This document shows positions 8,183 through 14,432 of a stretch of 14,432 bases of DNA, piece by piece. Where the stretch lies: positions 1 through 14,432 of the forward strand of contig JAICUS010000090.1 in assembly GCA_025935735.1 (NCBI GenBank), in the 5' to 3' direction. The translations under genes and the position numbers were made by a program. Below the pieces are notes generated by a model. That model had not been told where the DNA came from, ran no database searches, and saw nothing but the letters and a program-made list of their open reading frames with translations. Source of the stretch: Solirubrobacteraceae bacterium (GTDB taxonomy: Bacteria > Actinomycetota > Thermoleophilia > Solirubrobacterales > Solirubrobacteraceae). Each line of letters starts with the position of its first letter. Position 1 is the stretch's first letter.

Positions 8183-9153
8183 ATCGCGACCATCCGCTCG
8201 ATCGGCAGCCGCGCCCGCTCGGCGATCTCCGGCGGGACGCGGACGACCGGCGAGAGGTCGCGCAGGGCGTCGCGCAGCTTCGGCAGCGTGATCATCTTCA
8301 TGTAGCGGCAGCTCGCGGCCTCGTTGGCGGCCACGAAGTCGATGTCCGGCCGGGCCGTCTGCAGCGGGTGCAGCATCCCCGTCTCCGTCGCCATGATCGC
8401 CGTCGTGCCCGCCGGCGCCTGCGCGGCCCAGGCCAGCATCCCGCCCGTGGAGAGCATGTGCACGCCCTGCGGGTCGACGTCACCCGCCGCGACGTACTCC
8501 ATCACCGAGGTCGAGCAGCCGCACTCGGGGTGGATGAGGAAGTCCGCCCCCGGGTGCGCCGCGCGCATGCCGGCGATGTCCCGCGGCCGGATGCCGGCGT
8601 GGACGTGGCACTCGCCGTCCCACACGTGCATCTTGCGGCCGGTCGTCTTCTCCACGTAGGCGCCCAGGAAGATGTCCGGCCCGAACAGGATCTCGGTGTC
8701 CTCGCCGTGCTCGCGGTAGATGTGCTCGACCACCGGGACCGCGTTGGACGACGTCACGCAGTAGTCGGTCTCCGCCTTCACCTCGGCCGTCGTGTTGACG
8801 TACATCACGACGATCGCGCCGGGGTGCTTCGCCTTCCACTCGCGCAGCTGCGCGGCGGTGATCGAGTCCGCCAGCGAGCAGCCGGCGTCCGTGTCGGGCA
8901 GCAGCACGGTCTTGCCGGGCGAGAGCACGGACGCCGTCTCGGCCATGAAGTGGACGCCGCAGAACGCGATCACGTCCGCGCCGGTGCCCGCCGCCTGCTG
9001 CGAGAGCCCCAGCGAGTCGCCCACGAAGTCCGCCACGTCCTGCACTTCGGGCCGCTGGTAGTTGTGCGCCAGGATGACCGCGCCGCGCTCGGCGGCGAGC
9101 GCCCGCACCTCGGCCTGCAGGGCCGGCACGGACTCGAGGGTGAGCAGGTTCAC
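8176..9153 (-). CDS. nadA: Quinolinate synthase NadA
   Basis: NadA condenses iminoaspartate with dihydroxyacetone phosphate to quinolinate in de novo NAD synthesis, using a [4Fe-4S] cluster; it is cytoplasmic. The 325-residue protein has HNYQRPEVQDVADFVGDSL near the N-terminus and the three cluster ligands by alignment to E. coli C113/C200/C297: C92 (DAGCSLADS), C182 (DGECHVH) and C282 (ASCRYM). HPECGCSTSVMEY and STGGML are further family motifs. I set the start at GTG 9153: it overlaps the nadC TGA as GTGA, and GGAG lies 8 nt upstream. The frame stays open for some 850 nt further, but that part is an out-of-frame reading of nadC. nadB (aspartate oxidase) is not in the window. Confidence 0.95.
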   Translation of the reverse strand: MNLLTLESVPALQAEVRALAAERGAVILAHNYQRPEVQDVADFVGDSLGLSQQAAGTGADVIAFCGVHFMAETASVLSPGKTVLLPDTDAGCSLADSITAAQLREWKAKHPGAIVVMYVNTTAEVKAETDYCVTSSNAVPVVEHIYREHGEDTEILFGPDIFLGAYVEKTTGRKMHVWDGECHVHAGIRPRDIAGMRAAHPGADFLIHPECGCSTSVMEYVAAGDVDPQGVHMLSTGGMLAWAAQAPAGTTAIMATETGMLHPLQTARPDIDFVAANEAASCRYMKMITLPKLRDALRDLSPVVRVPPEIAERARLPIERMVAIG

Positions 9154-9971
9154 GGGAGCGTCTCCAGGATCAGCGACAGGTCGAGGACGGGCGCGGAGTG
9201 GGTCAGGGCGCCCATCGAGACGTAGTCTACACCTGAAATGGTCGCGTAGACCAAAACTGTCTCCTCGTCGACCCCGCCGCTCACCTCCAGCTCCGCCCGC
9301 CCGGCCACTTGCGCGACCGCCGCGCGGACCTGATCGGGGCTCATGTTGTCCAGCAGCAGACGCGGCGCGCCGGCGCTCAGCGCCTCGTCGATCTCGGCGC
9401 CGTCGCGCACCTCGACGGCCAGCGGGAGGTCCGGCCGCGCCGCCCGGGCCCGCCGGACCGCCTCGCCCACGCCGCCCGCCGCGGCCGCGTGGTTCTCCTT
9501 GATGAGGATGAAGTCGAAGAGCCCGATGCGGTGATTGACGCCGCCGCCGTGCACGACCGCCTGCTTCTCCAGCGTCCGCATCCCGGGCGTGGTCTTGCGG
9601 GTGTCGATGATCTTCGCCGCCCCCGGCCCCACCGCCCGCACGATCCGCGCGGTCTTGGTGGCGACGCCCGACAGGCGGCCGAGGAAGTTCAGCGCGGTGC
9701 GCTCGGCGGTCAGCAGCGCCTGCGCCCGGCCCTCGACCCGGAGCACCAGCGCGCCGGCGTCGCGCCATTCGCCCTCCGGTCCCAGCCGCTCCGTGCGAAC
9801 GTCGGGATCGACCCGGCGGAACACGTCCTCGGCCGCGGCCAGGCCGCTGATCACCCCGTCGGCCTTCTGGCGGATGGTGGCGCATGCGCGCGCCGCGGGG
9901 TCGACGGTGGCGAGCGTCGTCGCGTCGCCGTCGCCGACGTCCTCGGCGAGCGCGCGGTCGATGAGGTCCAT
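9150..9971 (-). CDS. nadC: Nicotinate-nucleotide pyrophosphorylase (QPRTase) NadC
   Basis: NadC converts quinolinate and PRPP to nicotinate mononucleotide, CO2 and pyrophosphate, the step after NadA. The 273-residue protein carries the family signatures ERTALNFLGRLSGVAT (90-105), DTRKTTPGMRTLEK (123-136), HGGGVNHRIGL (141-151) and LIKENH (156-161), with substrate-binding Arg, Lys and His residues present (R125, K126, H147, R148, K158). The C-terminal beta-strand VEVRDGAEIDEAL and EVSGGVDEET fit the QPRTase barrel. Its ATG begins on the base immediately after the prfB TAG stop, with no Shine-Dalgarno of its own, so translation is probably by reinitiation or coupling. It overlaps nadA by 4 nt. 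Length is normal for the family. Confidence 0.95.
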   Translation of the reverse strand: MDLIDRALAEDVGDGDATTLATVDPAARACATIRQKADGVISGLAAAEDVFRRVDPDVRTERLGPEGEWRDAGALVLRVEGRAQALLTAERTALNFLGRLSGVATKTARIVRAVGPGAAKIIDTRKTTPGMRTLEKQAVVHGGGVNHRIGLFDFILIKENHAAAAGGVGEAVRRARAARPDLPLAVEVRDGAEIDEALSAGAPRLLLDNMSPDQVRAAVAQVAGRAELEVSGGVDEETVLVYATISGVDYVSMGALTHSAPVLDLSLILETLP

Positions 9972-11085
9972 CTAGTTGCGCCCGGCCCGCGCGTGCGCCT
10001 CGAGCCACGCGCGGACGAACCCGTCGAGGTCGCCGTCCAGCACGCCGTTCGCGTTGCCGACCTCGAAGTCGGTCCGGTGGTCCTTGACCATCGTGTACGG
10101 GTGCAGGACGTAGGAGCGGATCTGTGAACCGAAGTTGACGTCCAGCGTCTCACCGCGCGCGGCGGCGATCTCGGCCTGGCGCTCGGCCTCCCGGCGCTCG
10201 ATGAGCTTGGAGCGCAGCATGGCCATCGCGGTCGCCCGGTTGGCGGACTGCGAGCGCTCGTTCTGGCACTGCACGACGATCCCGGTCGGCTTGTGGGTGA
10301 TCCGCACGGCCGAGTCGGTCTTGTTGACGTGCTGGCCGCCGGCGCCGGATGCGCGGTAGGTGTCGACCTGCAGGTCGTCGTCCTCGATCGCGACGTCGCC
10401 GGTCTCCTCGACCACGGGCGCGACCTCGACGCCGGCGAACGACGTCTGCCGGCGGTTGGCGGAGTCGAACGGCGAGAGCCGGACGAGCCGGTGGACGCCC
10501 TTCTCGGCCGAGTACAGGCCGTAGGCGTTGTCGCCGGACACCCGGAACGTGGCCGACTTGATGCCGGCCTCCTCGCCCGCGCTCGCCTCCAGCAGCTCGA
10601 CCTTGAAGCCGCGGCGCTCGGCCCAGCGCATCTCCATCCGCAGCACCATCTCCGCCCAGTCCTGCGCGTCGGTGCCGCCCGCGCCGGCGTTCACCGTGAC
10701 CAGCGCGTCGCCGGCGTCGTAGTCGCCGGTGAACAGCCGCTGCTCCTCGAGCTCCGACAGCCGCGCCTCGACGGAGACGATCGCCTCCTCCAGCTCGGAG
10801 GACAGCGACGGGTCCTCGTCGGCCAGCTCGGACAGCCCCTCGAGATCCTCGGCGTCGGCCTGCAGGCGGGTGAAGCTCTCCAGGCGCCGCTGGGTCCGCG
10901 TGTGCTCGGCGCCGACCTTGGCCGCGCTCTCCGGGTCGTCCCAGAAGCCCGGGGCGCCCATCTCCGTCTCCAGCGCGCTCAGGCGCTCCCGCAGCCCCGC
11001 CGGGTCAAAGGTAGTCCGAGAGCAGGGACAGCTGCTCACGGATGGCGGCCAGGCGCTGGGGGGTGGGCTGCGTGGTGTTGGCCAT
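9972..11085 (-). CDS. prfB: Peptide chain release factor 2, needs +1 frameshift
   Basis: RF2 ends translation at UGA and UAA. The gene is in two frames. ATG 11085 opens 26 codons ending ...REQLSLLSDYL, then an in-frame TGA at 11007-11005. Skipping one base at CTT TGA C continues as DPAGLRERLSALETEMG to TAG at 9974-9972, giving a 370-residue protein (E. coli RF2: 365). In that numbering the stop-recognition motif SPF is at 204-206 and the catalytic GGQ at 249-251, within one residue of E. coli RF2; SPF rather than PxT marks RF2, not RF1. The fused N-terminus aligns well with RF2 proteins (SDYL|DP...PGFWDDP). Simple ORF calling would give a false GTG start at 11039 in the second frame. No Shine-Dalgarno precedes ATG 11085. 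It is the first gene of prfB-nadC-nadA. Confidence 0.93.
11004..11010 (-). promoter_or_regulatory. RF2 programmed +1 frameshift site (CTT TGA C)
   Basis: On the minus strand the sequence reads TCG GAC TAC CTT TGA C. The slippery CTT, the UGA stop and the 3' C match the well-known RF2 autoregulatory site exactly, and the stop is codon 27. When RF2 is scarce, UGA is read slowly and the ribosome slips from CUU to UUU, continuing in the +1 frame. In E. coli a strong internal Shine-Dalgarno (AGGGGG) ends three bases before CUU; here the equivalent place has only TCGGAC, so the stimulatory element looks weak. Confidence 0.92.
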
Positions 11086-11122
11086 GGTCGGGAGATGAGG
11101 CTAGCGGGTACGGAGTCAGACC
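11086..11122. promoter_or_regulatory. 37-bp divergent spacer between prfB and the PLD gene
   Basis: Only 37 bp separate the divergent ATG codons of prfB and the phospholipase D gene, so promoter elements for at least one side must reach into the other gene's coding region. The plus side has a GGAG 7 nt before ATG 11123. The minus side has no Shine-Dalgarno; a TAGCCT hexamer ends 12 nt before ATG 11085 and could be a -10 box. No convincing -35 box is visible. Confidence 0.3.
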
Positions 11123-12568
11123 ATGGCCCCCAACCTGCTCGACCGTGTCGACGCGGCGCTGGGCGATCGCATCGACGTCGCCATGAGCCGCCACCACCTG
11201 CGCCGGCTGCGCCGCAACGGGCAGCTCGAGGCGCTCGCGCCGGGGGGCGAAGGATTGTGGGCGCGCACCGCCACCCCGCCGCGGGAGGGCAACTCGCTGG
11301 AGGTGCTGATCGACGGCGCGACCGCGCTGCCGGAGATGGCGGAGGCGATCCGCGGCGCGCAGCGCCACGTGCACATCTGCTCGTGGAACCTGCAGCCGGA
11401 GTTCGCGCCGGAGCGCGACGGGCGGACCTCGCCGGTCCGCGAGCTGCTGGGCGCGGCGGCCGAGCGGGTGCCGGTGCGCGTGCTCGTGTGGGCGGGCGCG
11501 CCGGTGCCGGTGTTCAAGCCGAGCCGGCGGGCCGTCCGCGAGGCCCGCGAGCAGCTCGTGCGCGGGACGAAGATCCAGTGCGTCCTGGACGCCAGAGGGC
11601 GCCAGATGCACTGCCACCACGAGAAGATCGTGATCGTCGACGACGAGGTGGCGTTCGTCGGCGGCATCGACCTCACCGCGCTGGCCGGCGACCGCTACGA
11701 CACCCGTGACCACCCGCGGCGCGACGGGATCGGCTGGCACGACGCCGGCACGCGCCTGCGCGGGCCGATCGTGCGCGACGTGGCCGCCCACTTCGGGATG
11801 CGCTGGACGGAGATGACCGGCGAGGCGCTCCCGCTGCCCGAGAACCCGGCGGCGGCCGGCGACACCACGGTCCAGCTCGTCCGCACCATCCCCGAGAACG
11901 CCTATCCGAGCGTGCTCCCGCGCGGCGAGTTCTCGGTGCTGGAGGCCTACACGCGCGCGCTGCGCAGCGCCCGCCGCCTCATCTACCTGGAGAACCAGTT
12001 CCTGTGGTCGCCGGAGATCGTGCACATCCTCGAGGACAAGCTGCGCAACCCGCCGTCCGACGAGTTCCGCGTCGTCGTCCTGCTCCCGCACAAGGCCAAC
12101 AACGGCCAGGACGACACGCGCGGGATGCTCGGCCGGCTGGTCGAGGCCGACGGCGACGGCGACCGCTTCCTGGCCACCACGATCCTCTCCCGCACCGGCG
12201 AGCGCGACGGCCCGCTCTACGTGCACGCCAAGATCGGCATCGTCGACGACGCCTGGCTGGCCGTCGGCTCGGCCAACCTCAACGAGCACAGCCTCTTCAA
12301 CGACACCGAGGTCGACGTGGTGACCTGCGACCCGGCGCTGGCCCGGGAGACGCGACTGCGCCTGTGGGCCGAGCACCTCGAGTCCGACGACGTGGCCGGC
12401 GACCCCGCACGGGTGGTCGACGAGCGCTGGTTCCCGATCGCCAAGGAGCAACTTGACCGCCGCCGCCGCGGCGAGCCGCTCACCCACCATCTGATCGAGC
12501 TCCCCGGCGTCTCGCGCCGCTCCCGCCGGCTGATGGGCCCGCTCGATGCGCTCGTAGTGGACGGCTAG
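11123..12568 (+). CDS. Phospholipase D superfamily protein with two HKD motifs
   Basis: This is a PLD-superfamily phosphodiesterase or transphosphatidylase of 481 residues. Both catalytic HKD motifs are complete: HEKIVIVD with H166, K168, D173, followed by FVGGIDL, and HAKIGIVD with H368, K370, D375, followed by VGSANLNEHS. The segment YLENQFLWSPEIV (288-300) is characteristic of the eukaryotic-type PLD and phosphatidyltransferase branch. There is no signal peptide or obvious transmembrane helix, so it is probably cytoplasmic or peripherally membrane-bound, unlike the secreted Streptomyces PLDs. It may hydrolyse or transfer phosphatidyl groups (PLD or cardiolipin-synthase-like activity); the substrate cannot be decided from sequence. 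The ATG at 11123 has GGAG 7 nt upstream. It is transcribed alone, convergent with purU. Confidence 0.9.
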   Translation: MAPNLLDRVDAALGDRIDVAMSRHHLRRLRRNGQLEALAPGGEGLWARTATPPREGNSLEVLIDGATALPEMAEAIRGAQRHVHICSWNLQPEFAPERDGRTSPVRELLGAAAERVPVRVLVWAGAPVPVFKPSRRAVREAREQLVRGTKIQCVLDARGRQMHCHHEKIVIVDDEVAFVGGIDLTALAGDRYDTRDHPRRDGIGWHDAGTRLRGPIVRDVAAHFGMRWTEMTGEALPLPENPAAAGDTTVQLVRTIPENAYPSVLPRGEFSVLEAYTRALRSARRLIYLENQFLWSPEIVHILEDKLRNPPSDEFRVVVLLPHKANNGQDDTRGMLGRLVEADGDGDRFLATTILSRTGERDGPLYVHAKIGIVDDAWLAVGSANLNEHSLFNDTEVDVVTCDPALARETRLRLWAEHLESDDVAGDPARVVDERWFPIAKEQLDRRRRGEPLTHHLIELPGVSRRSRRLMGPLDALVVDG

Positions 12569-12600
12569 GGGCGGCTGGGCGCTCGGCCGGATCTGGCGGT

Positions 12601-12633
12601 TCATCGTCGCGCGGCTGGTGGGCGGCGCGATGA
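12601..12633. terminator. Imperfect hairpin between PLD gene and purU
   Basis: TCATCG (12601-12606) pairs with CGATGA (12628-12633), extended inward by CGC (12608-12610) against GCG (12625-12627) across a one-base bulge. It fills the end of the 65-bp gap between the convergent PLD gene and purU stops and touches the purU TAG. No T-tract is seen. It could be a bidirectional terminator, but chance pairing in GC-rich DNA is not excluded. Confidence 0.3.
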
Positions 12634-13436
<803 letters not shown>

Positions 13437-13455
<19 letters not shown>

Positions 13456-14339
13456 GCGGCCGAGGGTAGATCCTCCGCGACCGCGGCGAGCGCCGCCAGC
13501 GCCGGGGCGACCAGCGGATGGCGCCCGCCGGGTGGCAGCAGCGCGTAGACGTCGCGCTCCGGGCCGGCGCCCTCCACCGGCCGCAGCACGACGCCGGCGA
13601 ACTCGGCGGCCAGCAGCGCCGGGACGAGCGTCACCGCCAGCCCGCGGGCGATCAGCGCGCGGTTGGCCAGCGGGTCGCGGGAGATCATCGTCAGCCGCAT
13701 CGTGAAGCCGGCCTGCGCGCACGCCCGGGCGATCAGCCCGGAGTCCGACGGCGCCACCCACGGCTCGGCCGCCAGCGCGGAGATCGGGACGCGCTCGCGC
13801 TCGGCCAGCGGGTGTCCCGGCCACAGCACCACCAGGAACGGCTCGCGCAGCAGCTCGCGCCGCTCGGTGCCGGGGTGCTCGCGCCGGGGTTGCGCGGCGT
13901 CCTGGAAGCCGACCGCCAGGTGCAGCCGCCCGCGGCGCACGCGCTCCGCGAGCTCCTCGGTGCCGCCCTCCTCCACCGTCGCCTCGGCGCCCGCGACCGT
14001 CTCGCGCAGCCGCGCCACGGCGCTGGGCACGAGCGCGGCCAGCGCGCTCGGGAACGCGCCGATGCGCAGCCGCGTGTCGGCCGCCAGCTCCGCCAGCTGC
14101 GCGTCCGCCAGCTCGAGCCGCTCGGCCACGGCGTCGGCGTGCTCGAGCAGCACCTCGCCGGCCCGGGTGAGCCGCAGGCCGCCGGGATCGCGGTCCAGCA
14201 GCCGCGCGCCCACCTGGGTCTCCAGCGCCGCCACGCGCTGCGACACGGCCGGCTGGGTGAGCGATAGGGCCCGGGCCGCGGCGCTGAACGAGCCCTCGCG
14301 GGCCACCGCCCGGAAGGTCAGTAGCCGACCCGCATCCAT
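13437..14339 (-). CDS. LysR-family transcriptional regulator
   Basis: This is a 300-residue LysR-type regulator of normal length. The winged helix-turn-helix covers about 1-60 ([49 protein letters not shown]). A linker helix follows, then a type-2 periplasmic-binding-like effector domain (about 90-290) beginning [15 protein letters not shown]. The effector is unknown. The gene precedes and overlaps purU, so it may co-transcribe and possibly control it; LysR regulators also commonly control the divergently transcribed neighbour, here the partial gene at 14409. ATG 14339 has no Shine-Dalgarno; a TATAAG box ends 8 nt before it, suggesting a leaderless or near-leaderless transcript. Confidence 0.93.
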
Positions 14340-14347
14340 AGCGTGAA

Positions 14348-14377
14348 CTTATATCAGGGGCGAATCCATTATTTGAA
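14348..14377 (-). promoter_or_regulatory. Candidate promoter of the lysR-purU operon
   Basis: On the minus strand TTCAAA (14377-14372) and TATAAG (14353-14348) are 18 nt apart, matching the -35 and -10 consensus at 4 of 6 and 5 of 6 bases. It lies in the AT-rich island 14340-14380, about 39% GC in a window otherwise near 70%. The expected start point is 14340-14341, one or two bases before ATG 14339. Confidence 0.45.
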
Positions 14378-14379
14378 TC
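14362..14379. promoter_or_regulatory. Possible LysR operator in the divergent region
   Basis: GAATCCATTATTTGAATC is an imperfect palindrome (6 of 9 base pairs), and GAATC(C/T) is directly repeated at 14362 and 14375. It overlaps the candidate lysR -35 box and would be well placed for autorepression and control of the divergent gene. LysR boxes are degenerate (T-N11-A), so this is weak evidence. Confidence 0.25.
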
Positions 14380-14408
14380 TATGGGCTCGCAGCCGCAGAC
14401 TCAGACGC

Positions 14409-14432
14409 ATGATCGAGATCGCCTTCCTGAAC
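14409..14432 (+). CDS. Start of a divergent gene cut by right edge
   Basis: ATG 14409 opens the frame MIEIAFLN, which runs off the window. All eight codons end in G or C, as expected for real genes here. The competing ATG at 14381 is in another frame whose later codons mostly end in A or T, so it is less likely. It is divergent from lysR and could be its target. Eight residues do not allow identification. Confidence 0.45.

Noticed and set aside
9154..10008. N-terminal extension of the nadA frame
   Set aside because: It is an out-of-frame reading of nadC and the prfB end; NadA similarity begins at GTG 9153, which has GGAG and a GTGA overlap.
11005..11039. prfB read as a pseudogene or sequencing frameshift
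   Set aside because: The break is exactly CTT TGA C at codon 27, the conserved RF2 recoding site, and both flanks align with RF2.
13456..13824. N-terminal extension of purU into lysR
   Set aside because: It is an alternative frame of lysR; the ACT domain starts right after GTG 13455.
14381..14432. Frame [17 protein letters not shown] from ATG 14381
   Set aside because: Third codon positions turn A/T-rich after the first ten codons, unlike genes here, while the frame from ATG 14409 has all G/C third positions.

Overview
This is a GC-rich (roughly 70% or more), densely packed bacterial chromosome segment. Gene families, near-total G/C in third codon positions and frequent GTG/TTG starts point to an actinobacterial-type genome. 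The combination ftsE-ftsX-ctpA-rnr, an M16 peptidase, prfB-nadC-nadA and a membrane-tethered ECF sigma factor is suggestive of the Thermoleophilia/Solirubrobacterales side of the phylum. That placement is inference from gene content, not a database match. I see no rRNA, tRNA, CRISPR array, insertion sequence or phage gene.

Layout. (1) Positions 1-4692, minus strand: ftsE -> ftsX -> ctpA -> rnr -> a gene cut by the left edge. This is one tight operon with a TTGA overlap (ftsE/ftsX), a 31-nt gap (ftsX/ctpA), a GTGA overlap (ctpA/rnr) and a probable GTGA overlap (rnr/next gene). It joins the division ABC system, a PDZ serine protease and an exoribonuclease. (2) Positions 4774-8169, plus strand: an M16 zinc peptidase, a small degenerate nucleotidyltransferase-like protein, and an ECF sigma factor that continues into a predicted transmembrane helix and a Ser/Gly-rich tail of about 240 residues. 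(3) Positions 8176-11085, minus strand: prfB -> nadC -> nadA. The prfB gene carries the classical RF2 autoregulatory +1 frameshift site (CTT TGA C), so its coding sequence is split between two frames. nadC starts on the base after the prfB stop, and nadA overlaps nadC by GTGA. (4) Positions 11123-12568, plus strand: a two-HKD phospholipase D family protein divergent from prfB. (5) Positions 12634-14339, minus strand: a LysR regulator followed, with a 19-nt overlap, by purU. (6) Positions 14340-14408: an AT-rich divergent promoter region, then the first codons of another plus-strand gene cut by the right edge.

How it fits together. The minus-strand order prfB ... ftsE-ftsX-ctpA-rnr resembles the prfB/ftsEX/ctp neighbourhood known from other Gram-positives. 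Here it is opened up by nadC-nadA and by a plus-strand peptidase/NTase-like/sigma block. nadC and nadA give two consecutive steps of de novo NAD synthesis. Most of the window is housekeeping. The points worth a second look are the intact RF2 frameshift and its coupling to the nad genes, the membrane-tethered sigma factor with a low-complexity tail, the apparently inactive NTase-like protein, the palindrome holding both stop codons of the sigma/nadA convergent pair, and several gene starts that look leaderless.
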